A stretch of 64,000 nucleotides of DNA from Alphaproteobacteria bacterium (GCA_947475175.1 CANJLN010000001.1:48305-112304), one strand, 5' to 3'. Positions 17,742 to 26,272 are shown, numbered from the stretch's first letter. Numbers and translations are program-made. The notes: generated by a model from the sequence alone, not told the origin.

Positions 17742-19670
17742 GTGTTCCTTTTATTTCTCATTCTTTTGATTTGTCCGGTGCTGGCCGCTGATGTGGATGA
17801 AGAAGAGTTTCCCGGCTTGCGCCAAATACTTGAACAAACTAGACGTGACGCTGAATCAGCAGATGCGCAAAAAGCAATTCAAGCATCTCTTAAAAAGCAC
17901 GCTTCCCCAGTCCGGGTTAGATATGACTCAGATGATGAAGAAACACAAGCTGCTTTAGCATTATCTCTTATTACGCATCAAACCACTGAGTTTATTGACT
18001 ATATAAAAGCTTGCAGGGCTCCTCAATATGACGCCCTCTTTACTCAACTGGATAGAGGTGCCTGGGATGCTGTTCTGAAAAAGGTTGGGGTGTCAGGTAA
18101 AAGGGCGCAGACGGTTGTCCTTTTATTGAGCAGGGTTAAAAATGAATTATCTAAAGATCCAGACGCAAGTAGACTTTTAACCTCAATCGATGATGCGCTT
18201 CTTAGAATTTTTTCAGGGTGTTGGGGATTCTCAAAAATAAAACCTGATGGTGCAGTCATGACGCAACTTAAACAAGCTGCGAAAGGTATCGGGTATCGTT
18301 TTGCTGATGAACTAAGGGCATACGATGTCGCCGGAAAACTAGATGCACAATTTAAAAGTGAAGGAAAATGGGAAGGTGCCACAGATCTCAATGTCAGAAA
18401 ACACTTTATGGCATTATACGGGTATGTGGCTTCTGGATATTTAGAGCAAAAATTCCATGCCAAGGTTGAAGCTGGAGGTCGAGGTGTATATAAAAATTAT
18501 TTAGCGTGTGGAGCCCAAGCTCTTTTTCCAAAGACCGATACAGTGGGGCTTGTGCTTGATGATCTTGTAACAGATCCAGAAAAAGCTTTTCGAGAAAGGA
18601 AAGCAGTTGTAAAGACAGGTATTAAGCCAGTTGCTTTTGAAGGGCTAGCTGATTTCATAAGAAGAGAAGTTACACCTGAGGAGATTGAAAACTTACAACA
18701 ATATTTAAAAACTTTTGATCTTGGGTCTCCTGGAATTACTGAGAATGAAGGGCTGTTAAAACTCCTTCAAAAAGCCCTGCAACAAATATCCATCCCCATG
18801 GAAGAAGCCTTGGCAGGTCTTCAACGAGAAGGTTCACTTGAACCCGCTGTTAACATAAAAGAGTTAGCTGTTCTTTTACGCGAAGCTGTGATGTATACAG
18901 CTATTTCAAAAGACGCTGTTTATGACAAAGGCGTAGAACATGCCAACAAAAGAGACAGATTTCCGCTAACAAAAAAGAGTATTGATCAAGCCTTAAGCAC
19001 TTGGGTGTTAGAGTATCTGTATGGAATCAATGAAAACAGTCATGAAGTACTGAAGGGATATAAAGTTATTTATCCGGGTTGGATTCATGGTAAAACCCCT
19101 AAGGGCACAAAAGTGAGCAGACAATTGGGTGCCAATGACGTGCTCTCAATAAATGAACAACAACTCATTGAGAAGCAAGAGGCTGCTCGTCAAAGTCTCG
19201 GAGCATTACAAGAAGAATTTATTAGAAATCATAGAGGGGAGATAATTACAACGTTAAGATTAGCTTCTTTAGACGATGCAACTTCTCTCCCAACTGGCTA
19301 TTTGATTGCTTTTATTCCAACTCCTACCGGAGCTAGATTGGAATTGCAAAAGGCTGGTGTAGCAGTTGTTGGGATTACAACAGACACACCTAGTGACGCC
19401 ACACATCATGGCCTTGTAGGAAATATTAAAAAAATCGTTAAAGATTTTGAAGTCGATCTGTCAAAAATACCTGCAATCATCGGATCCGACCTGGAAGATG
19501 TCCAAGGTAAAAAATTGTTACAACCATTTTACGAAGTGGTGGCAGATGATCGGTTCAGAATTGTGCCATATATAGGAAAGGCACTTGATTATCTGATAAA
19601 GTTGAAAGTGATTGAAAGAGAATTAAAGCTGCCACTTTTGCTCATGATTCATAATGGATGGCTTGATTAA
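17742..19670 (+). CDS. Large exported protein with two UIM-like segments at its mature N terminus
   Basis: A 642-residue protein not recognised as a known family. The start is GTG, giving the signal peptide MFLLFLILLICPVLAA with cleavage near residue 16. The mature N terminus is acidic and holds two helices that resemble eukaryotic ubiquitin-interacting motifs (acidic run, then Ala-hydrophobic-x-x-Ser). One is ADAQKAIQASLKKH with Ala45 and Ser49. The other is DDEETQAALALSLITHQ with Ala71 and Ser75. The second matches the core well; the acidic residue expected after Ser is missing in both. The remainder is mostly helical with a more ordered C-terminal domain (about 500-642). A 200-base gap upstream gives it its own promoter region. 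Role unknown; ubiquitin binding is an inference. Confidence 0.75.
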   Translation: MFLLFLILLICPVLAADVDEEEFPGLRQILEQTRRDAESADAQKAIQASLKKHASPVRVRYDSDDEETQAALALSLITHQTTEFIDYIKACRAPQYDALFTQLDRGAWDAVLKKVGVSGKRAQTVVLLLSRVKNELSKDPDASRLLTSIDDALLRIFSGCWGFSKIKPDGAVMTQLKQAAKGIGYRFADELRAYDVAGKLDAQFKSEGKWEGATDLNVRKHFMALYGYVASGYLEQKFHAKVEAGGRGVYKNYLACGAQALFPKTDTVGLVLDDLVTDPEKAFRERKAVVKTGIKPVAFEGLADFIRREVTPEEIENLQQYLKTFDLGSPGITENEGLLKLLQKALQQISIPMEEALAGLQREGSLEPAVNIKELAVLLREAVMYTAISKDAVYDKGVEHANKRDRFPLTKKSIDQALSTWVLEYLYGINENSHEVLKGYKVIYPGWIHGKTPKGTKVSRQLGANDVLSINEQQLIEKQEAARQSLGALQEEFIRNHRGEIITTLRLASLDDATSLPTGYLIAFIPTPTGARLELQKAGVAVVGITTDTPSDATHHGLVGNIKKIVKDFEVDLSKIPAIIGSDLEDVQGKKLLQPFYEVVADDRFRIVPYIGKALDYLIKLKVIERELKLPLLLMIHNGWLD

Positions 19671-19725
19671 TCCTTCCAAATCCTCTACCCTTATACTCAG
19701 GTTTTAATCAACTTCAGGATTTGGT

Positions 19726-20352
19726 TTGTCTTCAGATAACTCAAGCCCAACTCTTTCAAGGCGTCGTTTTTTAAAGTGGGGTGGTACCTCTCTTCTGTCC
19801 TTAGGGGCGCCCTTGTCATTTCTGTCAAATTCGGACATTCTTTTGACCGGTGACACGGACGCGGTCATTACAGCACCCAAGCTTTCAAAATCGAGGCACA
19901 TTGAAAAAGTGCTTAATCTTCATAATATGCACACTGGTGAATCGCTTAAAAAATGCGTATTTTGGGCAGATGGTCAATTTGATCCGCAGGCATTAAAGTC
20001 CATCAATCGTTTGTTTCGTGACCACCGCAGCGGCAAAGTGTATCCCATTGATCAACGTTTGCTGGCTCTTTTACATAACATTGCCCACAAATTGGATACG
20101 AAAAAACCGATTCATTTGGTGTCAGGATACAGATGTGCTGCAACCAATGCGATGCTTCGTCAGAATGATGATGGTGTTGCAAAACAAAGCCAGCATACCG
20201 TTGGACGAGCGGCCGATATTTTCATCGAAGGTCGAACATTGCGACAAATCCAACAAATAGCAGTGTCTTTAAAGGGCGGCGGTGTGGGTCGTTACGGTAC
20301 CTTTGTCCACGTCGACACAGGGCGGATCCGACGTTGGGGACGGATGGCTTAA
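19726..20352 (+). CDS. Tat-exported YcbK/DUF882 family peptidase (M15-like)
   Basis: A 208-residue protein of the DUF882/peptidase M15A group, which act on peptidoglycan. The N terminus carries a twin-arginine signal (SRRRFLKWGGTSLLSLGAPL). The zinc-site elements are visible as VSGYRCAATNAMLR, SQHTVGRAADIFI (His and Asp ligands) and FVHVDTGRIRRW (final His). The start is TTG with AGGA just upstream; I see no better start. Murein-endopeptidase activity is inferred from the family. Confidence 0.88.
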   Translation: MSSDNSSPTLSRRRFLKWGGTSLLSLGAPLSFLSNSDILLTGDTDAVITAPKLSKSRHIEKVLNLHNMHTGESLKKCVFWADGQFDPQALKSINRLFRDHRSGKVYPIDQRLLALLHNIAHKLDTKKPIHLVSGYRCAATNAMLRQNDDGVAKQSQHTVGRAADIFIEGRTLRQIQQIAVSLKGGGVGRYGTFVHVDTGRIRRWGRMA

Positions 20353-20370
20353 GAACGCGACAACGTTTGA

Positions 20371-20913
20371 TTAGCCCACCCCAATTTTTTCTCGATCCAC
20401 GTTCAGTGACCACTCCACATTACTTCTATCGAGCTGAAAAGTTCTTCCTACTCTCAAGTCAGTGAGATCAAGTTCAATGGTAATATTACAACCGTCTGTT
20501 AAATGAGTCATATGTAAAATGGGATCAACCTCAACTCCAGCTTCGTTGCAAATACTCATAAGCTTCCCATAGGATTTATCTTTTTTTCCAAATTTCAGAG
20601 TGAGCTGTTCGGATTTATAAATGCTGGACACAAGACTTAAAACCCATATGCCAGAACAATCTTTCTCAGCACCACCAGGATATCTAAAAACTACTGACAT
20701 ACTTCTTTCAAAAGGGTTTACGTCCATTGGGTAGATACAGTCACAACCATCAACACATGGGAAATAAGGAGGGTACCCATAATAAGAAATGCGTTCTGTT
20801 CTTGGTAGAAGTCCCGGAAGGTGGAGAGTCCAAGATTCCTCTGTTGCATCAGCTCCTAAAGTTAAATTGATTGAACTTAAGAAACAGCTAACAACTATAA
20901 TTACCCAACGCAT
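20371..20913 (-). CDS. Exported protein of unknown family, Cys-rich segment
   Basis: A 180-residue protein that I do not recognise. The signal peptide is MRWVIIVVSCFLSSINLTLG with cleavage near residue 20. The mature part has a short Tyr/Pro/Cys-rich stretch (YYGYPPYFPCVDGCDCIYPM) and two further cysteines, suggesting disulfides. A beta-rich C-terminal half ends in LTDLRVGRTFQLD. The gene is convergent with the DUF882 gene and has its own upstream gap toward ispE. Confidence 0.65.
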   Translation of the reverse strand: MRWVIIVVSCFLSSINLTLGADATEESWTLHLPGLLPRTERISYYGYPPYFPCVDGCDCIYPMDVNPFERSMSVVFRYPGGAEKDCSGIWVLSLVSSIYKSEQLTLKFGKKDKSYGKLMSICNEAGVEVDPILHMTHLTDGCNITIELDLTDLRVGRTFQLDRSNVEWSLNVDREKIGVG

Positions 20914-20984
20914 GCTCTTTTTTTCTATTTTATTATGATTTTTATCAAGCTAGCGGTTTTTTGCTTTGGTTGTCTATACTCATT

Positions 20985-21956
20985 TCAAACTTTACATACC
21001 CACCAATTTGAATCCATTTTTAAAGCCGCTTCTGTGCAGGCTTGATCATTTTTATAAACTCCAAAGCAAGTGGCGCCACTCCCTGACATTCTGGCAAGAA
21101 GACAATCATCAGAGGAATTCATTACATCCAATATCTTGCCAATTTCTGGCACCAGTTCACTTGCTGGTTTGGTTAGACTGTTGTTGGTATGCATTAAAAA
21201 GTCCATTAGCGAACTCTCTTGATCCATGTTGTCATTCTCGCATTTATTGCAAGAATCTTTAGATCCTCGGAACAAGTCCCAGGATGACAGTGTGAGGCCT
21301 GAGGATGACAGTGTGAGATCCAAGGATGACAAAAGAGGTCCAGCTACTGCCTTATCATACACCCCATCATAAAGCCTAAAAACATCCGGTGTAGACACAG
21401 CAATCTTAGGGTTTACCAATAGGATTGAATATTCAGCCAGTGGGTCTTCGGTCCACAAAGGTTCGGGCATTCCCTCTTTACCACTACCATCTATCCAAAA
21501 ATAGGATTTGCCTAAAAGATGATGGGCCAAACAAACAGGAACATCGGCTCCCAATACGCCTGATTTCTTGATGAGTTCTTTTTTGTCAGTGTCCTTAAGA
21601 ATTAACTCCCACATATCGATCAAAGCAGCAATCACCGTTGCTGCATCACTGGATCCTCCACCGATACCGGATGAAATGGGAAGGTTTTTGGTCAGGGTGA
21701 TATGGGCTTTCTTTTTCGAATTGTAGAGTCCATGAATCCATTCAGCTGCACTCAAAACCAAATTATCTTTTATTGGCAAAAGCGCACCAAAAGGTCCGTT
21801 GATATCTAATGAAAAAGTATCACTCTCTTGAACTTTAATCTGATCGCCATCACCCATAAAAGTAATCAATGATTGCAGATGATGAAATCCTGATGGCAGA
21901 CACTCAGTCACATGCAACATTAAATTTATTTTTGGTTTAGCATTGTGTATAGTCAC
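20985..21956 (-). CDS. ispE: 4-diphosphocytidyl-2-C-methyl-D-erythritol kinase with a repeat-derived insertion
   Basis: GHMP-family kinase of the MEP isoprenoid pathway, phosphorylating CDP-methylerythritol. The N terminus AKPKINLMLHVT, the ATP loop LPISSGIGGGSSDAATVIAAL and the late motif LARMSGSGATCFGVY are intact. At 323 residues it is about 40 longer than usual. The excess is residues of about 209-242, encoded by the palindromic repeat at 21231-21331, between the AVSTPDVFRLYDG strand and the PASELVPEIGK helix, a variable surface region. The frame is kept. The start is GTG, three bases from the divergent ATG of the UDG gene. IspH (39156) is a later step of the same pathway. Confidence 0.94.
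   Translation of the reverse strand: MTIHNAKPKINLMLHVTECLPSGFHHLQSLITFMGDGDQIKVQESDTFSLDINGPFGALLPIKDNLVLSAAEWIHGLYNSKKKAHITLTKNLPISSGIGGGSSDAATVIAALIDMWELILKDTDKKELIKKSGVLGADVPVCLAHHLLGKSYFWIDGSGKEGMPEPLWTEDPLAEYSILLVNPKIAVSTPDVFRLYDGVYDKAVAGPLLSSLDLTLSSSGLTLSSWDLFRGSKDSCNKCENDNMDQESSLMDFLMHTNNSLTKPASELVPEIGKILDVMNSSDDCLLARMSGSGATCFGVYKNDQACTEAALKMDSNWWVCKV
21231..21331. repeat. Palindromic repeat inserted in frame inside ispE
   Basis: A copy of the composite element (GTCATTCTCG at its left end) carries one change in each stem (TGCAAGAAT, GTCCCAGGAT). It is followed by two further degenerate units GAGGATGACAGTGTGAG and CAAGGATGACA. It is read on the minus strand as part of IspE, giving the Ser/Leu-rich segment DLTLSSSGLTLSSWDLFRGS and then KDSCNKCENDN. 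In-frame palindromic insertions of this kind are known in Rickettsia (RPE). Confidence 0.9.
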
Positions 21957-21959
21957 AAC

Positions 21960-22688
21960 ATGAAATCCGATCTTATTCCTTTATTGCAGTGGTACCATGA
22001 AATGGGCGTGGATGTCGCTGTTCTCGATGAACCACAGAATCGTTTTTTGGCAAAGCAACCTTCCTCACCTATTATTGAAAAATCAATGGCGGCTCCGGTC
22101 CTTTCAAACCATCCCGCTTCTCAATGCAAAACACTAGAAGAACTTCGTCAGGCAATGGCTAGTTTTACGGGATGTGCGCTTAAAGAAACAGCGATGAACA
22201 TGGTTTTTGCCGATGGCAATCCAAAAGCGGATGTCATGCTGGTGGGCGAGGCACCTGGAGCAGATGAGGATCGACTCGGAAAACCATTCGTGGGCCAAAG
22301 CGGTCAATTGCTGGATAAAGCATTAGCGACCGTAAAATTAGATCGCACCAGAGTTTATATCAGCAATATTATCCCTTGGCGCCCTCCAGGCAATCGCCCG
22401 CCAACGACCGCTGAAATTGCTGCTTGTCAGCCTTTTATTGAAAAACATATTGAACTCATTTCCCCTAAAGTCTTGATATTGCTGGGTGGTGTTGCTGCTA
22501 AAACATTATTGGCAACAACAGAGGGGATTGTGAAATTACGAGGAAAGTGGCATTCCTATCGCCCAACACCAACAAGCTCTGAAATTAAAACAATGGCTAC
22601 TTTTCACCCTGCTTATTTACTCCGCTCGCCTGGCCAAAAAGCCTTTGTATGGCGAGATCTTTTAGCTGTCGAGCGCGCGCTGAATTAA
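21960..22688 (+). CDS. Uracil-DNA glycosylase, family 4/5-like
   Basis: Removes uracil from DNA. The visible motifs are [20 protein letters not shown] with QLLDKAL (motif A and catalytic region), [30 protein letters not shown] and the late [10 protein letters not shown] with its conserved His. Four Cys expected for an Fe-S cluster are not all obvious: Cys at [18 protein letters not shown] and AACQPF are seen. The start is taken as ATG 21960; a GTG at 21945 would overlap ispE's start. An N-terminal linker of about 50 residues precedes the domain, common in alphaproteobacteria. It complements dut in keeping uracil out of DNA. Confidence 0.9.
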   Translation: MKSDLIPLLQWYHEMGVDVAVLDEPQNRFLAKQPSSPIIEKSMAAPVLSNHPASQCKTLEELRQAMASFTGCALKETAMNMVFADGNPKADVMLVGEAPGADEDRLGKPFVGQSGQLLDKALATVKLDRTRVYISNIIPWRPPGNRPPTTAEIAACQPFIEKHIELISPKVLILLGGVAAKTLLATTEGIVKLRGKWHSYRPTPTSSEIKTMATFHPAYLLRSPGQKAFVWRDLLAVERALN

Positions 22689-22713
22689 AGATCTTTGGAG
22701 AATAGTCACATTT

Positions 22714-22808
22714 TGGCGGAGAGAGAGGGATTCGAACCCTCGATACGGATTTAAGTCCGTATAACGGTTTAGCAAACCGCCGCCTTCAGCCGCTCGGCCA
22801 CCCCTCCG
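22714..22808 (-). tRNA. tRNA-Ser (GCT anticodon)
   Basis: Read on the minus strand, the gene folds with acceptor CGGAGGG / CTCTCCG (one G-T pair) and D arm GTGGCCGAGCGGCTGAAGGC. The anticodon loop is TTGCTAA with anticodon GCT, a long class II variable arm follows (TACGGACTTAAATCCGTA), and the T arm has GGTTCGAATCC. The 3' CCA is encoded (TGG at 22714-22716). It decodes AGC and AGU. Confidence 0.97.
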
Positions 22809-22872
22809 CAATAGTGCTTCTATAGTTGTAAACGAGGAAACCTTAAGATGTCAATTGTGCTGGACAAAAAAC

Positions 22873-23712
22873 TTACGGCCAACTTGCCATTGGTGGCAAA
22901 GACATCAAAATCGCCTCCACATTCCCGCCTGTTTTTAAACCAAACAATGTGCCTCGGTCATACATTAAATTAAACTCCACATAACGACCACGTTTGACAT
23001 ATTGCTTTTGTTTGCCCTCATCTGTCCAAGGAGTGTTCATGCGGCGACGAACAAGATCTGGATAAATTTTTAAAAAAGCCTCGCCTACGGCTTTGGTAAA
23101 CATAAAGTCATGATCGAAATCATTCGTGTCCAGATTATCATAAAAAATCCCACCGATACCGCGTGCTTCGCCTCTGTGCGGCAGATAAAAGTATTCATCA
23201 CACCATTGCTTAAAGCGTGGATAATCTGTTGGATCATGCAAATCACAAGCATCCTTAAAAGCTTGATGAAAAGATTTGGTATCTTCAGCGAATTCAAATG
23301 TTGGCGTTAAGTCAGAACCGCCCCCAAACCAGCTGCGTGTTGTGACAATATGACGCGTGTTCATATGAATGGCTGGCACATACGGATTCATCGGATGAAT
23401 CACAAGAGAAAGTCCACTGGCCCAAAAACGAGGATCATCAGCAGCACCTGGAATACGGGCTCTGAATTCAGGCGAAAATTCACCATGAACGGTTGAAACA
23501 TTCACTCCCGCTTTTTCAAATACAGCACCATGCATGATACCCATAGTGCCACCACCACCTTCATCCCTCTCCCAAGATTTAAATTCAAAATGCCCCGGCA
23601 AGATGGCTGCATGCTGAAATTCCTGCTCAATTTCCTCTAAAGCCCCACAAATACGCTTTTGCAAAGACTGAAACCATTCGGTAAGAGTTTGTTTTTGCTC
23701 CAAGGTTGTCAT
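22873..23712 (-). CDS. hemF: Oxygen-dependent coproporphyrinogen III oxidase
   Basis: Converts coproporphyrinogen III to protoporphyrinogen IX with oxygen in heme synthesis. The 279 residues carry family blocks SWERDEGGGGTMGIMHGAVF, EKAGVNVSTVHG, HMNTRHIVTTRSWFGGGSDLT, KQWCDEYFYLPHRGEARGIG and GRYVEFNLMYDRGTLFGL. The length is slightly below the usual 300. Its presence implies aerobic growth. It stands alone, downstream of the small membrane protein on the same strand. Confidence 0.97.
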   Translation of the reverse strand: MTTLEQKQTLTEWFQSLQKRICGALEEIEQEFQHAAILPGHFEFKSWERDEGGGGTMGIMHGAVFEKAGVNVSTVHGEFSPEFRARIPGAADDPRFWASGLSLVIHPMNPYVPAIHMNTRHIVTTRSWFGGGSDLTPTFEFAEDTKSFHQAFKDACDLHDPTDYPRFKQWCDEYFYLPHRGEARGIGGIFYDNLDTNDFDHDFMFTKAVGEAFLKIYPDLVRRRMNTPWTDEGKQKQYVKRGRYVEFNLMYDRGTLFGLKTGGNVEAILMSLPPMASWP

Positions 23713-23759
23713 GTGATCTCCTAACGCAAGTTTGGGATTAAAAAGCTAACTCAAAAGCA

Positions 23760-24032
23760 CTAAGCAGCTAGAGCTGATTTATCCTCTGTTGTTTTGGTGG
23801 TATCTTTTTCTTCGTGTTCTGTCCATTTCACCCAACCATAAACATTAAAAGCGATAAAAACGGTATATAAAGCACATTGTGCCCAAATGCCCCGGCTAGC
23901 GTCGACAAGCAACCATGCCATGTTGCATGCACCCCAAATCAAGAAACCAATTTTTTTACGTTGACTGTTTAAAAGTGTTCCATAAATAGTGACCGCGGTT
24001 AAGCACCAGGTAAAGATTGTAAATGTTTCCAC
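23760..24032 (-). CDS. Small membrane protein, PnuC-like fold fragment
   Basis: A 90-residue protein with three predicted membrane helices (about 4-22, 28-45, 50-68) and a charged, Thr/Lys/Glu-rich cytoplasmic tail. The pattern with LIWGACNMAWLLVDA and FNVYGWVKW resembles the second half of PnuC/SWEET-like transporters and widespread small membrane proteins of unknown role. I would not assign a substrate. It lies 47 bases upstream of hemF on the same strand and could be co-transcribed. Confidence 0.7.
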   Translation of the reverse strand: METFTIFTWCLTAVTIYGTLLNSQRKKIGFLIWGACNMAWLLVDASRGIWAQCALYTVFIAFNVYGWVKWTEHEEKDTTKTTEDKSALAA

Positions 24033-24191
24033 TGCAGTGTCCTTTGATTGAAAATAAAATCTATTAATGCACCCTATATTATAGGTGTTTTTAAATCTGT
24101 CTAGATAAAAATGGTCGCATTCTTTCTTTTACTCTTTGGTAATATTGGGCACACTGATTAAGAAACTATTTTAGAAAAAAGACAGGTCATT

Positions 24192-24635
24192 ATGGATGAT
24201 TCTTATTTTATGAGCCAAGCTATTGAAGAAGCTAAAAAAGGCCTTGCTGAAGGTGGAATTCCTATTGGATCCATCTTGGTTAAAAATGGCCTTATTATTG
24301 GCCGTGGTCATAATCAGCGCGTACAACATGACAGTGTCATTCACCATGCGGAAATGAATTGTCTGGAAACTGCTGGTCGTTTAACGGCAAAGGATTATAA
24401 GGATTGCACGATTTACACGACTTTATCTCCGTGTCCTATGTGTTCTGGAGCGATTCTTCTCTACAAAATTCCTCGTGTTGTCATCGGTGAGAATCAAACT
24501 TATATGGGTGATGAAGCACATCTAAAAGACCAAGGTGTTGAATTGACTGTATTAAGAAACCAAGAATGTGTTCAGTTAATGCAAGACTTTATAAAAGAAC
24601 AGCCAGCTCTTTGGAATGAAGATATTTCCGTATAG
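24192..24635 (+). CDS. Cytosine/nucleoside deaminase of fungal FCY1 type
   Basis: Zinc-dependent deaminase of 147 residues. The zinc site is HAEMN (His and catalytic Glu, near residues 54-57) and PCPMC (the two Cys ligands). Outside these, the protein resembles yeast cytosine deaminase more than tRNA-specific TadA: EGGIPIGSILVKNG, GRGHNQR, YTTLSPCPMCSGAILLYKIP, VIGENQ and the C-terminal FIKEQPALWNEDI. The likely reaction is cytosine to uracil, a pyrimidine salvage step, but guanine or other bases cannot be excluded. It is monocistronic, with the hldE gene 71 bases downstream. Confidence 0.87.
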   Translation: MDDSYFMSQAIEEAKKGLAEGGIPIGSILVKNGLIIGRGHNQRVQHDSVIHHAEMNCLETAGRLTAKDYKDCTIYTTLSPCPMCSGAILLYKIPRVVIGENQTYMGDEAHLKDQGVELTVLRNQECVQLMQDFIKEQPALWNEDISV

Positions 24636-24706
24636 GAAAAATTCTAATGAGGTAACCACTCAAATATGGTAGCATGAGCCGATTTTCCGAGTTTTACTGA
24701 GGTTAA

Positions 24707-26152
24707 ATGGTGTCTTTATCTGCTTTTGATTTCTCTCATGCAACGGTTCTTTGTATTGGTGATGTTATGCTTGACCGATTTGTTTACGGTCAAGTTGAGA
24801 GAATTTCTCCAGAATCGCCTGTGCCTGTTCTTCGAATGAATCGTGATTTCACGGTCATCGGTGGTGCTGGAAACGTCGCGCGTAACATTTCCTCATTAAA
24901 TGCCAATGTTATTTTTATTGGTGTGATTGGCAATGATAACGCCGGTTCTATTTTAAAAAATCATTTGGATGCTTTACCAAATACACAGTCAACGCTTATC
25001 GTCGAGCCTAATAGACAGACCATTCAAAAAACACGTTTTATCGCTCAAGGACAACAACTCCTTCGCCTTGATGAGGAAACCCCTATTCCTTGTGCACTCG
25101 CCACAGAGCAAAAAATTTTAGAATTGTGTGAACGTTATATTCCAAAGTCCCAAGCTTTGGTTTTATCGGATTACAACAAAGGTATTTTCTCAAAAGATTT
25201 ATGCGAACAATTGATCAAATTAGCTCATGGCCGTCTCCCCATTATTGTGGATCCAAAAGGCAGAAACTACCAGCAATACAAAGGGGCTACGGTACTAACT
25301 CCCAATCTTAAAGAACTGGTTGATGTTTCTGGAAAAGCACTCAAGACGCAAGCTGAAATCATTGAAGTAACTCAGGCACTTCAAAAAGAATTAAAAATTG
25401 AATCCATCTTGATTACCCAAGGTTCTCAAGGAATGACTTTGTTTGAGGGGGAAAAAGAACCAAAACACATTCCAACGCAAGCCCGAGAAGTTTACGACGT
25501 ATCAGGTGCGGGTGACACGGTTGTCGCAACATTAGCAACCTCGCTTGCCAGTGGCGTCCGTTTAGGTGAGGCGTGTCGACTGGCAAATGCGGCGGCGGGA
25601 ATTGTTGTTGGTAAAGTTGGAACAGCAACGGTTAGCGCTGCAGAGCTTGAAAAAGCAATGGATCACGGTCAATTCTTGCACACAGATCAAAAAGTACTGA
25701 CCCGCGAACAAGCTTTTGAGTTACTGAAAGACTGGCGCCGACAAGGTCTTAAGGTTGGTTTTACAAATGGATGCTTTGATCTTTTACACCTAGGCCATCT
25801 GCATATTTTACAAGAAGCAGCAGCCGCTTGCGACAAGCTTATCATAGGTCTGAATAGCGATGTTTCCGTTAAGATCATTAAGGGAGATAGCCGTCCCATC
25901 CAAAATCAAGAAACACGCGCTCAAATCTTAGCAGCGCTTGGTATGATTGATGCTGTAGTTCTTTTTGATGAAGATACTCCGTATAATCTGATTAGCGCTT
26001 TGTTGCCAGATGTATTGGTCAAAGGAGCTGATTACACAGTTGATCAAGTGGCAGGCGCTGATATTGTCCAGGCCAAAGGCGGAGAAGTGCTGCTTGTGAC
26101 TCTGAAGCAAGGGCATAGTACGACAAGTACTGTTGAGAGAATGAGCGCTTAA
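24707..26152 (+). CDS. hldE: Bifunctional D-glycero-beta-D-manno-heptose-7-phosphate kinase / 1-phosphate adenylyltransferase
   Basis: Makes ADP-heptose for the LPS inner core. Residues of about 1-320 are a PfkB/ribokinase-type kinase (VLCIGDVMLDRFVYG, RISPESPVPVL, and VSGAGDTVVATLA with the catalytic Asp). Residues of about 340-481 are the nucleotidyltransferase with FTNGCFDLLHLGHLHIL. The 481 residues match full-length HldE, so both activities are probably present. The gene implies a heptose-containing LPS core and fits the glycosyltransferases at 12746-15100. Confidence 0.96.
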   Translation: MVSLSAFDFSHATVLCIGDVMLDRFVYGQVERISPESPVPVLRMNRDFTVIGGAGNVARNISSLNANVIFIGVIGNDNAGSILKNHLDALPNTQSTLIVEPNRQTIQKTRFIAQGQQLLRLDEETPIPCALATEQKILELCERYIPKSQALVLSDYNKGIFSKDLCEQLIKLAHGRLPIIVDPKGRNYQQYKGATVLTPNLKELVDVSGKALKTQAEIIEVTQALQKELKIESILITQGSQGMTLFEGEKEPKHIPTQAREVYDVSGAGDTVVATLATSLASGVRLGEACRLANAAAGIVVGKVGTATVSAAELEKAMDHGQFLHTDQKVLTREQAFELLKDWRRQGLKVGFTNGCFDLLHLGHLHILQEAAAACDKLIIGLNSDVSVKIIKGDSRPIQNQETRAQILAALGMIDAVVLFDEDTPYNLISALLPDVLVKGADYTVDQVAGADIVQAKGGEVLLVTLKQGHSTTSTVERMSA

Positions 26153-26183
26153 AAAATTAAACTACTCAGCTTGCCTCTCACAC

Positions 26184-26268
26184 GGTCATCTTCGACCTCT
26201 ACCACTGTCATCCTCGGACTTGTTCCGAGGATCTTTGGGTCCCCTCCGGCTTAAAATCGAAGATCTAA
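26184..26268. repeat. Palindromic repeat nested inside a second palindrome
   Basis: A perfect copy of the ATCCTCGGA/TCCGAGGAT element (26207-26234) sits between arms ATCTTCGA (26188-26195) and TCGAAGAT (26257-26264). The outer arms have the same GTC...ATCTAAA flanks as the element itself, so one copy seems to have landed within an older, diverged one. It lies between the converging ends of hldE and valS and could act as a transcription stop. Confidence 0.85.
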
Positions 26269-26272
26269 AAAA

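Noticed and set aside
18044-18463. 139-codon minus-strand frame inside the 642-residue exported protein
   Set aside because: Antisense shadow; composition is biased to Ser/Pro/Leu as expected for antisense of a real gene.
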